Of a DNA stretch of 64,000 nucleotides, positions 16,069 to 24,364 are shown piece after piece; positions within the stretch are counted from its first letter, which is position 1; each line of letters begins with the position of its first letter. Source of the DNA: Terrabacter sp. 28 (GTDB taxonomy: Bacteria; Actinomycetota; Actinomycetes; Actinomycetales; Dermatophilaceae); the NCBI GenBank assembly GCA_000955875.1, contig JYOE01000007.1:267379-331378 (forward strand). The letters are read 5' to 3'. The position numbers and the translations under genes were made by a program. Under the pieces are notes generated by a model. That model was given only the letters and a program-made list of their open reading frames with translations. It was not told the DNA's origin and ran no database searches.

Positions 16069-16946
16069 CCCTTGACTGCTCCTTGCATGATGCCGGAGAC
16101 GAGCTGCTTCCCGGCGAGGACGAACAGGACGATGAGGGGCAGGGCCATGAGCACGACCCCGTTGAGCACGAGCGAGTAGTCGACGAAGTAGGCGGCCTGC
16201 AGCTGCTGCAGCGCGACGGGCAGTGTCGGGTTGCCCGGGTCGAGCACGATGAAGGGCCAGAAGAAGTTGGTCCAGGTCGCGATGAAGGTGAAGAGGGCGA
16301 GCATTGCGGCGCCCGGTCGGGCTGCCGGCAGCGCGACCGACCAGAAGGTGCGCAGGGTGGAGGCGCCGTCGACGCGGGAGGCCTCGATGAGCTCGTCGGG
16401 CAGCGCCTCCTGGAGGTACTGCGTCATCCAGAACACGCCGAACGCGCTCACCGCACTGGGCAGGATGACGGCCCACACGCTGCCGATCCACCCGAGGCGG
16501 CTCATGACGATGAAGAGCGGCACGATCCCGAGCTGGGTCGGCACGGCCATCGTCGCGATGACGAAGACGAGCAGGCCGGAGCGGCCGCGGAAGCGCAGCT
16601 TGGCGAAGGCGAACCCGGCGAGGGCCGAGAAGAGCACGACGAGCAGCGACACGGTGCCGCTGACGAGCACGCTGTTGCCGAGGGCCTTCCAGAACGGCAC
16701 GGTCGTCACGACGGTGGCCGCGTTCTGCAGGAAGTGGCCGCCCGGCACGAGCGAGTAGGGGTCGCGCACGATGGCGGCGGAGTCCTTGCTGCCGATGACG
16801 AACGACCACCAGAGGGGGAACGCCGATGCGAGCAGCACGATGGTGAGGACGACGTATGCCGTCCGGCCGGCCTGGGCGCGTCGCACGACCCGCGTGCGGC
16901 GCGCGCGACCCGTCGGGCGCGGTGGGGTCACGGTCGAGGTGGTCAT
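16065..16946 (-). CDS. ABC sugar permease, MalG/CebG type
   Basis: This 293-aa inner-membrane protein of the CUT1 sugar-uptake family has six predicted helices. The EAA loop that contacts the ATPase reads ELIEASRVDGASTLRTF, followed by VALPAARPG. It is partner of the permease encoded just upstream, which it overlaps by 4 bases (ATGA). No ATPase gene is present in the operon, so a shared MsiK-type ATPase must drive it. The start is ATG at 16946. Confidence 0.92.
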   Translation of the reverse strand: MTTSTVTPPRPTGRARRTRVVRRAQAGRTAYVVLTIVLLASAFPLWWSFVIGSKDSAAIVRDPYSLVPGGHFLQNAATVVTTVPFWKALGNSVLVSGTVSLLVVLFSALAGFAFAKLRFRGRSGLLVFVIATMAVPTQLGIVPLFIVMSRLGWIGSVWAVILPSAVSAFGVFWMTQYLQEALPDELIEASRVDGASTLRTFWSVALPAARPGAAMLALFTFIATWTNFFWPFIVLDPGNPTLPVALQQLQAAYFVDYSLVLNGVVLMALPLIVLFVLAGKQLVSGIMQGAVKG

Positions 16947-17935
16947 CGCTGTCCCTTCGAGGCGATCCGGCGGGTGACGAGGAAGTTGACGAGGGCGAAG
17001 ACGACGACGATGAGGAAGAGCATCCAGGCCACCGCGGCGGCGCGACCGAAGTTCTTCTGGGTCCAGCCGAGCTGGTAGAGGTAGAGCGTCAGCGTCTGCC
17101 ACTGCCGGTCGGCGCCACCGAGGCCGTACTGGTCGTACATGCGGGGCTCGTCGAAGATCTGCAGGCCGCCGATGGTCGAGGTGATGACGACGAAGATGAT
17201 CGTCGCCCGCAGCTGCGGGACGGTGATGGAGAAGAAGGTGCGAACCCGGCCGGCGCCGTCGATGAGGGCGGCCTCGTAGTAGTCGCGGGGGATGGCCTGC
17301 ATCGCGGCGAGGAAGATGAGCGCGTTGTAGCCGGTCCACCGGAAGTTGACCATGGTCGCGATGGCGAGGTGGCTGGGCAGCACCTCCTTGTGCCACTGCA
17401 CGGGGTCGATGCCGACGAGGCCGAGCAGGTGGTTGACGAGGCCGAACTTGTCGCCGAAGAGGTCGCTGAAGACGAGCGCCACGGCAACGGGCGCCACGAC
17501 GTAGGGCAGCAGCACTCCCATCCGCCAGAAGGTGCGGGCCCGCAGCCCGCTGTCGAGCGCGGCCGCGATGAGCAGGGCCGCGATGACCTGCGGCACGCTC
17601 GAGAGCAGGAAGATGCTGATCGTGTTCTTCAGGGCGTTCCAGAAGAACGGCTGGGCGAGCACGTCGGTGTAGTTCTTGAGTCCGACGAAGTCGCCCTGGC
17701 CGCCGATGAGGCTCCACTTGTGGAGCGAGACCCACGCCGTGTAGAGCAACGGGAAGAGCCCGACGACGCCGAAGAGGATGAAGAAGGGGCTGACGTACGC
17801 GTACGGCGAGGCCTTCTCGTCGAGCTTCGTCAGGCGTCGCCGCCACCCCGCCCGCGGGGCGATGGGGGAGCGGTGGACGGGAGGGGGTGCCTCGGTCGAG
17901 GAGGGCGTCGCGCGGGTGGGGGACTGGATGCTCAT
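16943..17935 (-). CDS. ABC sugar permease, MalF/CebF type
   Basis: This 330-aa CUT1 permease has six helices and the EAA loop YYEAALIDGAGRVRTFFSIT. The Pro/Ser-rich cytoplasmic N-terminus (about 1-35) precedes the first helix. ATG at 17935 is preferred; an upstream extension to 17980 translates the intergenic hairpin and is unlikely. A perfect 16-bp hairpin separates this gene from the binding-protein gene and probably lowers permease relative to lipoprotein expression. Confidence 0.9.
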   Translation of the reverse strand: MSIQSPTRATPSSTEAPPPVHRSPIAPRAGWRRRLTKLDEKASPYAYVSPFFILFGVVGLFPLLYTAWVSLHKWSLIGGQGDFVGLKNYTDVLAQPFFWNALKNTISIFLLSSVPQVIAALLIAAALDSGLRARTFWRMGVLLPYVVAPVAVALVFSDLFGDKFGLVNHLLGLVGIDPVQWHKEVLPSHLAIATMVNFRWTGYNALIFLAAMQAIPRDYYEAALIDGAGRVRTFFSITVPQLRATIIFVVITSTIGGLQIFDEPRMYDQYGLGGADRQWQTLTLYLYQLGWTQKNFGRAAAVAWMLFLIVVVFALVNFLVTRRIASKGQR

Positions 17936-17953
17936 GGTGCGTCCGCTCGTCGG

Positions 17954-17991
17954 GTGGGGGTCCGGTGCCGGCGGTGGCACCGGACCCCCAC
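17954..17991 (-). promoter_or_regulatory. 16-bp intra-operon hairpin
   Basis: GTGGGGGTCCGGTGCC pairs perfectly with GGCACCGGACCCCCAC around a GGCGGT loop, between the binding-protein gene and the first permease gene. Such structures in ABC operons stabilise the upstream mRNA or partly terminate it, giving more binding protein than permease. Confidence 0.8.
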
Positions 17992-18003
17992 GTCAGCGTG
18001 GGG

Positions 18004-19335
18004 TCAGCCGAGGGCCTTGACGTCGCTGACCCACTTGTCCCAGGACTCCTGCGGGGAGGTGCCCTGCTCGACACGCGTCAGCGCCTGCTGCATCGCGTCG
18101 TTGATCGCGAAGTAGTGGGTGCCCTTGTAGGGCGAGAGCGTGACGGCCTTCGCGCGGTCGGCGAAGATCTGGCCGGTGGGCGCGTTGTTGAACGAGGCGA
18201 CCTTGAAGCCGAGCAGGTCCTTGCTCTCGAGGGCTGCCTTCTGGCTCGGGAACGCGCCGACCTTCTTGAAGGCCTTGACCTGCTGCTCAGGGGCGGTCAG
18301 CCACGCGGCGAGCTCCCGGGCCTCCTTCGGGTGGGCGCTCTGCTTGGGCACGGTGAGGTAGCTGCCGCCCCAGTTGCCGCCGCCACCGGGGAAGGTGTTG
18401 GCGACGTCCCAGCCCTTGACGCCCTTGGCGTTGCCCTCGATGACACCGACCATCCAGCCGGGGCAGAGCATCGTGGCGAAGCCGTCCTTCTGGAAGCTCG
18501 CCGTCCAGTCGTCGCCCCACTGCTGGAGCTTGGCCGAGAGGCCGTCGGTGATGCCGGCGGTCACGACCTGGTCGTAGATCTTCTTGACGGTGGCGTTGTC
18601 GGTCGCCGTGATGGCGTCGTCGCTCGGGTTCTCGTAGGCGGCCTCGAGCTGGTTGACCATGCCCTGGTAGGTGGCGCCGATGCTGTCGAAGAAGGGGACC
18701 TTGGACTTGGCCTTGAACTGCTTGCCGGCCGCGAAGTAGCTCTCCCAGGTGTTGCCGAACAGCTTGGCGACCGACTCGCGGTCGCTCGGCAGGCCCGCGG
18801 CCTTGAAGAGGTCGCTGCGGTAGCAGATCGCCTCGGGGCCCGAGTCGGTGCCGTAGCCGATGAGGTGGCCCTCGGCGTCGGTGGCGGCCTTGGCCTTCCA
18901 GTCGAGCCAGCGGCCGTCGGTGTCACTGCTCTTGAGGTCGGTGAACTTGTCGGAGAACTGGAGCATCTCCGGCAGCCAGTCGACCTCGACGGCCTCGACG
19001 TCGGCCATGCCGCTGCCGGCGGAGAGGCGGGTGAAGAAGTTGTCACGGGCCTCGTTGGAGGTGGCCGCCTTCTTGTGGGTGACCTTGATGTTCGGGTGCG
19101 ACTTCTCGAACTCGGGGATGAGCTCCTCGTAGCCGAACTGGTTGAAGGTGGCGAGGGTCAGGGTGACCTGACCGCCACCGGCCGGGGTGGCGGCGCCGGC
19201 CGGGGCTGCTGCCCCGTCGCCGGCCGAGCCCGAGCTGCAGGCCGACAGGGCGAGCAGGCCGACCGTGAGGGTGGCGAGGGCGACGTGGCGCGAGCGCACG
19301 GTGGGCGTGCCGGTCCGCATGGAACGGGATGTCAT
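18004..19335 (-). CDS. ABC sugar-binding lipoprotein (beta-glucoside, CebE type)
   Basis: This 443-aa extracellular solute-binding protein (family 1) has a lipoprotein signal ending LLALSAC, where the Cys is lipidated. An Ala/Gly linker and the two-lobed binding domain follow. Context (GH1 enzyme and CebR-like operators) points to cellobiose or a related beta-glucoside. ATG at 19335 is supported by AAGGAG 8 bases upstream; an alternative GTG/ATG at 19356 is less likely. It is the first gene of the operon, just downstream of two operator palindromes. Confidence 0.9.
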   Translation of the reverse strand: MTSRSMRTGTPTVRSRHVALATLTVGLLALSACSSGSAGDGAAAPAGAATPAGGGQVTLTLATFNQFGYEELIPEFEKSHPNIKVTHKKAATSNEARDNFFTRLSAGSGMADVEAVEVDWLPEMLQFSDKFTDLKSSDTDGRWLDWKAKAATDAEGHLIGYGTDSGPEAICYRSDLFKAAGLPSDRESVAKLFGNTWESYFAAGKQFKAKSKVPFFDSIGATYQGMVNQLEAAYENPSDDAITATDNATVKKIYDQVVTAGITDGLSAKLQQWGDDWTASFQKDGFATMLCPGWMVGVIEGNAKGVKGWDVANTFPGGGGNWGGSYLTVPKQSAHPKEARELAAWLTAPEQQVKAFKKVGAFPSQKAALESKDLLGFKVASFNNAPTGQIFADRAKAVTLSPYKGTHYFAINDAMQQALTRVEQGTSPQESWDKWVSDVKALG

Positions 19336-19370
19336 GGAGAGCTCCTTCGGTCTCATCCCCTGGGTGGGTG

Positions 19371-19384
19371 TGGGAGCGCTCTCC
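19371..19384 (-). promoter_or_regulatory. CebR-like operator, promoter-distal copy
   Basis: TGGGAGCGCTCTCC matches the Streptomyces CebR box TGGGAGCGCTCCCA in 12 of 14 positions. It lies between the binding-protein start codon and the second palindrome, within the transcribed leader. Confidence 0.75.
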
Positions 19385-19401
19385 GTGCGTGAACACGATG
19401 T

Positions 19402-19417
19402 GTGAGAGCGCTCTCAC
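19402..19417 (-). promoter_or_regulatory. CebR-like operator, promoter-proximal perfect palindrome
   Basis: GTGAGAGCGCTCTCAC is a perfect 16-bp palindrome with the CebR core GAGCGCTC. It sits directly downstream of the predicted -10 box, where a bound LacI-type repressor would block initiation. Confidence 0.8.
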
Positions 19418-19422
19418 GGGAG

Positions 19423-19452
19423 AGAATGGAGGGGTGCGGTGCTCGCCGTCAA
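19423..19452 (-). promoter_or_regulatory. Predicted promoter of the beta-glucoside operon
   Basis: On the minus strand TTGACG (19447-19452) and CATTCT (19423-19428) are 18 bases apart, a fair match to the housekeeping consensus. The perfect operator palindrome begins 5 bases downstream of the -10 element. Confidence 0.55.
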
Positions 19453-19548
19453 GACCCGTGACCATTCCGTGACACCGCGCCCGGGCGCTCCGGAGGCTAG
19501 CGTGGGGCGCTCAGGCACCGACGAGCAGACGCCGAGCGGGAGGCTCCC

Positions 19549-20523
19549 ATGACGAGCACGACCACCTACGACCTCGTCGCGATCGGGCGGGTGGGCGTCG
19601 ACCTCTATCCGCTCCAGCACGGGGTGCCGCTCGACGAGGTGCGCACCTTCGAGAAGTTCCTCGGAGGCAGCGCCGCCAACGTCACCGTCGCCGCGGTCCG
19701 CCACGGCCGGCGCGCGGCCCTCGTCAGCGCCGTGGCCGACGACGCCTTCGGTCGGTTCGTGCACCGCGAGCTGCTGCAGCTCGGCGTCGACGACGCCCAT
19801 GTGCAGACCGTCCGCGGTGGGCCGCCGACCCCGGTCACCTTCTGCGAGATCTTCCCGCCCGACAGCTTCCCCATCTGGTTCTACCGCTACCCCGTCGCGC
19901 CGGACCTGCTCATCACCGCGGAATCACTTCCGATGCAAGCGATTCGACAGGCTCGGGTGCACTGGTCGACCGCCACCGGGCTCAGCCAGGAGCCGAGCCG
20001 AAGCGCGCACCATGCGGCGTGGGAGGAGCGGGGCCGGGCGCCGCTGACCGTCCTCGACCTCGACTACCGCGCCGTCTTCTGGACCGACGCCGACGAGGCC
20101 CACCGGCGGGTGAGCGATGCTCTGGGCAAGGTCACCGTTGCCGTCGGCAACGCCGAGGAGTGCGAGGTGGCCACCGGGGAGTCCGACCCCGAGCGGGCCG
20201 CCGACCGGCTGCTCGAGGCCGGGGTCGAGCTCGCCGTCGTCAAGCTCGGGCCGCGTGGCGTCCTCGCCGTGACGCCCACCGAGAGGGTGTCGGTGGGGCC
20301 GTTCCCCGTGCGCGTCGTCAACGGCCTCGGCGCCGGCGACGCCTTCGGTGGTGCGCTCGTGCACGGCCTGCTCGAGGGCTGGGACCTCGAGCGCACGCTG
20401 CACTTCGCCAACGTCGCCGGGGCCCTCGTGGCCGGTCGGTTCGAGTGCTCGACCGCGATGCCGACCACGGCCGAGGTGCAGGAGCTGCTCTCGGACGTCG
20501 AGGTCGCCGACGGGGCCTTCTGA
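19549..20523 (+). CDS. PfkB carbohydrate kinase, IolC-like (5-dehydro-2-deoxygluconokinase)
   Basis: This 324-aa ribokinase-family kinase has the N-terminal motif FLGGSAANVTVAA and the C-terminal motif NGLGAGDAFGGALVHGLL with the catalytic Asp. The opening IGRVGVDLYPLQHGVPL closely resembles IolC of the inositol catabolic pathway, which phosphorylates 5-dehydro-2-deoxygluconate. No other iol gene is in the window, so it is an orphan here; the rest of the pathway may lie elsewhere, or the substrate may differ. It has GGGAGG before ATG and is divergent from the beta-glucoside operon. A strong terminator follows. Confidence 0.78.
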   Translation: MTSTTTYDLVAIGRVGVDLYPLQHGVPLDEVRTFEKFLGGSAANVTVAAVRHGRRAALVSAVADDAFGRFVHRELLQLGVDDAHVQTVRGGPPTPVTFCEIFPPDSFPIWFYRYPVAPDLLITAESLPMQAIRQARVHWSTATGLSQEPSRSAHHAAWEERGRAPLTVLDLDYRAVFWTDADEAHRRVSDALGKVTVAVGNAEECEVATGESDPERAADRLLEAGVELAVVKLGPRGVLAVTPTERVSVGPFPVRVVNGLGAGDAFGGALVHGLLEGWDLERTLHFANVAGALVAGRFECSTAMPTTAEVQELLSDVEVADGAF

Positions 20524-20535
20524 GGGAAAAAGAAA

Positions 20536-20583
20536 ACCCGCCCCTGCTGGTCTTGTCGCCGAACTCGGCCAGCAGGGGCGGGT
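20536..20583 (+). terminator. Terminator after the PfkB kinase gene
   Basis: ACCCGCCCCTGCTGG pairs perfectly (15 bp) with CCAGCAGGGGCGGGT across an 18-base loop. A-rich sequence precedes the stem and CCCTTT follows it, so it can act in both directions. Confidence 0.88.
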
Positions 20584-20827
20584 GCCCTTTGACCCGGTGA
20601 TCCGACAGGGGGAGGAGATCACCGAGTCGCACAGGAGCAACTCACGAGAACGACTATGAACGCCCATCCTTAAAGAACGCTGGGAATGCCGTAGTAGTTG
20701 TCTCAGACTCCGCGGTCCGGGGGGCCGCGTCATTGCACATGAGGAGTGCGGGGGTCGAACCGGGCGCCTCGGGTATGCAGCCCGTGTCGCGTGGTCCGGC
20801 GGCCACACCGCCCCCGAGGAGGAGCTC
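20584..20827. other. Intergenic region without a recognised gene
   Basis: These 244 bases between the kinase terminator and the glycosylase-like gene include a comparatively AT-rich stretch (about 20640-20710). On the minus strand near 20745-20790 there is a tRNA-like fragment (CGGG-CTGCATA-CCCG loop and GGTTCGACC) that does not fold into a full tRNA. No convincing reading frame is seen. Confidence 0.5.
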
Positions 20828-21421
20828 GTGCAGACGTTCGTGCCCTACGCGGACTTCGCCCGGACGGCGGGGGTGCTCGACACGAAACGGCTCGGCAAGC
20901 AGCGCGTCGAGGTCATCCAGATCGTTCGGGCGCTCACGGTGGCCGGCTACGCGTGGGCGTCGCACCCTGCGGTGCTGATGTGGAAGGGCTTCGAGGAGGC
21001 GCTCGGCTCGTACGGCCTCGCGATGTGCGACGAGTGGCTCGGTCGCGGCTTCGGCGACACGTGCGCCGCCACGATCCGGGCCGACCTCGCCACAGCCGGC
21101 GTGACCCGCCTGCGCGACTACGACAGCCTCGCGTCGGACGGGGCGCTGCCCCCGTGGCTGGCCGACGAGGAGGTGCAGCGCAGCCACCGCTCGGCGCTCG
21201 TGCGCAAGGACCCCGCCCACTACGCCGCCGTGTTCCCGGACGTGCCGCCGGACCTGCCGTACGTGTGGCCGGTGCGCTCGGAGGCGGTGCTCGAGCGGGA
21301 GCGCCGCCGCGAGGCCGCTGCGGCGCGGCGGGCCGAGCGCGAGCAGGAGGCGCGGCGTCGCCGCCGCAGTGCTGCTGCCAAGAAGGCCTGGCGCACCCGC
21401 CGAGCGTCCACGCCCGACTGA
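20828..21421 (+). CDS. MSMEG_6728-like protein, pyrimidine-dimer glycosylase (Pyr_excise) family
   Basis: This 197-aa protein starts MQTFVPYADFARTAGVLDTK RLGKQRVEV (split here), the signature of the T4 endonuclease V-related MSMEG_6728/Pyr_excise group. The conserved stretches AGYAWASHPAVLMWKG and HYAAVFPDVPPDLPYVWP fit that family. These proteins are predicted to act on DNA pyrimidine dimers, but activity in actinobacteria is not established. The last 45 residues are an unusual Arg/Ala/Lys-rich helix, possibly for DNA contact. GTG is supported by GAGGAGG 5 bases upstream. Confidence 0.75.
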   Translation: MQTFVPYADFARTAGVLDTKRLGKQRVEVIQIVRALTVAGYAWASHPAVLMWKGFEEALGSYGLAMCDEWLGRGFGDTCAATIRADLATAGVTRLRDYDSLASDGALPPWLADEEVQRSHRSALVRKDPAHYAAVFPDVPPDLPYVWPVRSEAVLERERRREAAAARRAEREQEARRRRRSAAAKKAWRTRRASTPD

Positions 21422-21429
21422 TCCCCACC

Positions 21430-21504
21430 GTCGAGTGCTCAGTTCCCGACACGCCCCCACCGTCGAGTGCTCAGTTTCGAGACGTCGGGAACTGAGCACT
21501 CGAC
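21430..21504. repeat. GTCGAGTGCTCA repeats, three copies
   Basis: A full 21-bp copy lies at 21430-21450 (GTCGAGTGCTCA then GTTCCCGAC). A second direct copy is at 21462-21480 and an inverted full copy at 21484-21504. The last two face each other and can form a long hairpin 3' of the converging glycosylase-like and MATE genes, so the element may double as a terminator. Confidence 0.88.
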
Positions 21505-21563
21505 TCGGGGGGAGGGGAAGCGGGCGGGCGCTGGGCTCGGGACAGACGGCATACGGCGGCGGG

Positions 21564-22910
21564 TCAGCGCGCGCCGACGACCATCCACGCGTCGCCGCGG
21601 GCGCGCCAGCCGAGCACGACGGCGCGGATGACCATGAAGGCCGTGAACGCGGCCCACAGCACGACGACGTCACGGCTCGGCGACCCGCTCGGCCCGATGG
21701 CCCGGACGGCAAGCACGAACGGCAGGTACGCGACGAAGGTGACGACCATGCCCCACGCGAGCCAGCTGCCGTCGCCGGCGCCGATGAGCACGCCGTCGAG
21801 CACGAAGACGTAGCCGGCGACCGCCTGGCCGAGCCCGACGACGACGAGGGCGGCGCCGAGGGCACTGCGCACGGCCGGGTCGGTCGTGAAGAGCGGGGGG
21901 ATCACGGAGTGGAGCGCGGCGAGGAGCAGTCCCAGCCCCAGGCCGCCCCACACGCCCCAACGCACCATGGTGCCCATCGCGAGCCGCACCCCCTCGCGGT
22001 CGCCCGCGCCGAGCGCCCGACCGGTGATGGCCTGGCCGGCGATCGCGAGGGCGTCGAGCGCGAAGGCGAGGAACGACCACACCGTCATCGCGACCTGGTG
22101 GGCGGCGAGCGGCACGTCGCCCAGCGAGGCGGCGACCCACGTCGTGACGAGCAGGGTGGCGCGCAGGGCGAGGGTGCGCACGAGCAGCGGTATGCCGGTG
22201 CGCGCGGCCGCGAGGATGCGGCCCGGATGGGGGCGCAGCCGGGCCTTGCGTGCCCGGGACCGCGCGAGCAGGACGCCCACGAGGGCGAGCCCCATACCGG
22301 TCTGTGCGATGACCGTGCCCCACGCCGATCCGGCGATGCCCCAGTGCAGTCCGTAGACGAAGAGGAGGTTGAGCGCGATGTTGGCGCCGAAGCCCACGAC
22401 CGAGGCGACGAGGGGCGTCGTCGTGTCCTGCAGGCCCCGGAGCACGCCGGTCACGGCGAGGATCACGAGCATCGCCGGGATGCCGAAGGCGGAGATGCGC
22501 AGGTAGGTCGTCGCCTGCTCGAGCGCGGCCGGTGAGGCCCCGAACGCGGCACTGATCGGGCGGGCCCCGGCAGCGACCACCGTGGCAGTGACGACACCGA
22601 GCCCCAGCGCCAGCCAGAGCCCGTCGATGCCGGCGCCGATCGCCGAGCTCTCGTCACCGGCGCCGAGGTGGCGCGCGACGACGCTCGTCGTGCCGTAGGC
22701 GAGGAAGACGAAGATGCCGGCGGCCGTGACGAGCGCGGCGCTCGCGACGCCCAGCCCGGCCAGCTCGGCGGTGCCGAGGTGGCCGATGATGGCGGAGTCG
22801 GCGAGCAGGAAGAGGGGCTCGGCGATGAGGGCGAGGAACGCGGGCACCGCGAGCCGCACGATCTCGCGGCGATGGCCGGGGTGCCCGGCGTCTGCGGTCG
22901 GGTCGCTCAC
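21564..22910 (-). CDS. MATE family efflux transporter (DinF type)
   Basis: This 448-aa integral membrane protein has 12 hydrophobic helices in two similar halves. Motifs typical of MATE/DinF carriers include PAFLALIAEPLFLLADSAII near the N-terminus and ALDALAIAGQAITGRALGAGD in the second half. It exports cationic compounds using Na+ or H+; the substrate is unknown. GTG at 22910 overlaps the stop of the upstream alkylation-repair gene as GTGA, so the two are translationally coupled. Pairing of a DinF-type exporter with a DNA-repair gene suggests a shared stress response. Confidence 0.88.
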   Translation of the reverse strand: MSDPTADAGHPGHRREIVRLAVPAFLALIAEPLFLLADSAIIGHLGTAELAGLGVASAALVTAAGIFVFLAYGTTSVVARHLGAGDESSAIGAGIDGLWLALGLGVVTATVVAAGARPISAAFGASPAALEQATTYLRISAFGIPAMLVILAVTGVLRGLQDTTTPLVASVVGFGANIALNLLFVYGLHWGIAGSAWGTVIAQTGMGLALVGVLLARSRARKARLRPHPGRILAAARTGIPLLVRTLALRATLLVTTWVAASLGDVPLAAHQVAMTVWSFLAFALDALAIAGQAITGRALGAGDREGVRLAMGTMVRWGVWGGLGLGLLLAALHSVIPPLFTTDPAVRSALGAALVVVGLGQAVAGYVFVLDGVLIGAGDGSWLAWGMVVTFVAYLPFVLAVRAIGPSGSPSRDVVVLWAAFTAFMVIRAVVLGWRARGDAWMVVGAR

Positions 22911-23617
22911 GCCGGCGCCCCGAGGTGCTTGAGCGCCTCGCGTCGCGACAGACCGGAGAGGTGGGGGTGCGCCGCGACGAAGGCGAGCACCCAGTCGGGG
23001 TCGTGCCGTGCGTGATCGCGCAGGGCCCAGCCGATCGCCTTGCGGCTGAAGAAGTCCGGGTCGTCGATGTTCGGCTCGATGACGTCCGTGAGCAGTTCCT
23101 GGTCGAGCCGTGCTCCTGCCCCGACCTGGCAGATGATCGCCGCGCGGCGCACCCACGACGAGTCGGCAGCCGCCCACTCGCGCAGCCGCAGGCCCTCGAC
23201 CGCAGGGGCGGCGAGCACGGTGTCGCGCACCAGGTGGGTCGCGATGTCGTCGACGACGTCCCACCAGGCGCCCGCCCGGATCAGCCTCTCCCACAGAGGC
23301 ATCGCCTCGCTGTCGACCCACGCGCGATAGGCGCGGTGGCGCGCGAGGGCGATGGCGGCATACCACTGCTCCCGGTGCGTCGCCTCCTCCCAGAGGGCGC
23401 CGATGGTGGCCACCCACTGGCCACGCGACTCCATGGCGAAGGCGGGATCGCGGAGAAGGGGGCCGAGGGCGGCCTTGAGCTGCGGTGCGGTGAGACCGAA
23501 GTACGGCATCGTCGACTTCATGTAGCGCTGCTGGCCGGCGGCGCGCACCGGGTCGGCCTGCTGCTCGAGCGCCGCCCGCACCGCCGACACGAGGTCGAGG
23601 TGGGGGCCGGTCGTCAT
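22907..23617 (-). CDS. DNA alkylation repair protein (AlkD-like HEAT repeats)
   Basis: This 236-aa all-helical HEAT-like repeat protein is of the AlkD family, which excises alkylated purines without base flipping. MKSTMPYFGLTAPQLKAAL near the N-terminus, ARHRAYRAWVDSEAMPLWERL in the centre and FFSRKAIGWALRDHARHDPDWV are family hallmarks. It is the first gene of a two-gene unit with the MATE transporter. The 107-base gap to the methyltransferase gene upstream contains nothing recognisable. Confidence 0.88.
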   Translation of the reverse strand: MTTGPHLDLVSAVRAALEQQADPVRAAGQQRYMKSTMPYFGLTAPQLKAALGPLLRDPAFAMESRGQWVATIGALWEEATHREQWYAAIALARHRAYRAWVDSEAMPLWERLIRAGAWWDVVDDIATHLVRDTVLAAPAVEGLRLREWAAADSSWVRRAAIICQVGAGARLDQELLTDVIEPNIDDPDFFSRKAIGWALRDHARHDPDWVLAFVAAHPHLSGLSRREALKHLGAPA

Positions 23618-23724
23618 GCGCCCACGGTAGTCGGAGACAGGTGTCGCGCTCCGGACTGCCCACGGGCCTCGGCGGCCCAGCCCGGCCCGCGAGCGGGGGA
23701 CGTCGGAGGTGTACGACCGGTCGG

Positions 23725-24345
23725 TCAGGACTTCGTCGCGCGGCCGAGGTAGCCGAAGGTCCACGGCTTCATGAGCGAGGGCATCGGGGCGTACGCCCGC
23801 TCGACCTGCTCGACGACGAGCCCTGACTGTTCGACGAGCTCGTCGATGGGCCGAGTGAGGTGGCAGCCGTCGAAGACGCGCTTCTGCATCGGCTCGAGAC
23901 GGTGTTGCCAGCGGCGCACGCGGTCGTCGGGTGAGACGCCGTGCTCGAGGAAGTGCAGGGACCCGCCTGGACGCAGCACGCGCCGCACCTCGGACAGGGC
24001 GGCGGCGACGTCGGGGATGGTGCACAGCGTGAAGGTCGACAGCGCCGCGTCGACGCTCTCGTCGTCGAGGTCGAGACGCTGCCCGTCGAGGCCGCCGCGG
24101 ACGATCGGGATCGGGCTGCCGGCCCGGCGTGTGGCTCCGAGGTCCCACCCGACGTCGGAGGGCTCGACGGCGACGACCCCGGTGACCTCGACCGGGTAGA
24201 GACCCACGTTGCCGCCGCTGCCGAAGCCGAGCTCGACGACCTCGCCCCGGAGTCCCTCGCAGGCGCGTGACCGCAGCGCCACGAGCGCCTCGTTCTCCGC
24301 GCCGGCGACCAGCCGCGGCGTGACCTGTCTCGCCCAGAAGCCCAT
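23725..24345 (-). CDS. Class I SAM-dependent methyltransferase
   Basis: This 206-aa protein has a Methyltransf_11 Rossmann fold. Motif I is VVELGFGSGGNVG (about 36-48). The acidic strand-end residue is in AVEPSDVG, and a post-I segment reads DDESVDAALSTFTLCTIPD. It resembles small-molecule or phospholipid methyltransferases of the UbiE/phosphatidylethanolamine type, but the substrate cannot be read from the sequence. It is 19 bases downstream of the phosphoesterase gene and may share its transcript. Confidence 0.82.
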   Translation of the reverse strand: MGFWARQVTPRLVAGAENEALVALRSRACEGLRGEVVELGFGSGGNVGLYPVEVTGVVAVEPSDVGWDLGATRRAGSPIPIVRGGLDGQRLDLDDESVDAALSTFTLCTIPDVAAALSEVRRVLRPGGSLHFLEHGVSPDDRVRRWQHRLEPMQKRVFDGCHLTRPIDELVEQSGLVVEQVERAYAPMPSLMKPWTFGYLGRATKS

Positions 24346-24364
24346 GCCCGCAGCCTAGGCGGGG

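Noticed and set aside
20735..20800. tRNA-like sequence on the minus strand (CGGG-CTGCATA-CCCG and GGTTCGACC)
   Set aside because: The anticodon-like loop would read GCA, but position 37 is T, the T-stem pairs in only 3 of 5 positions, and no matching acceptor stem is found. It could be a decayed tRNA but cannot be called one.
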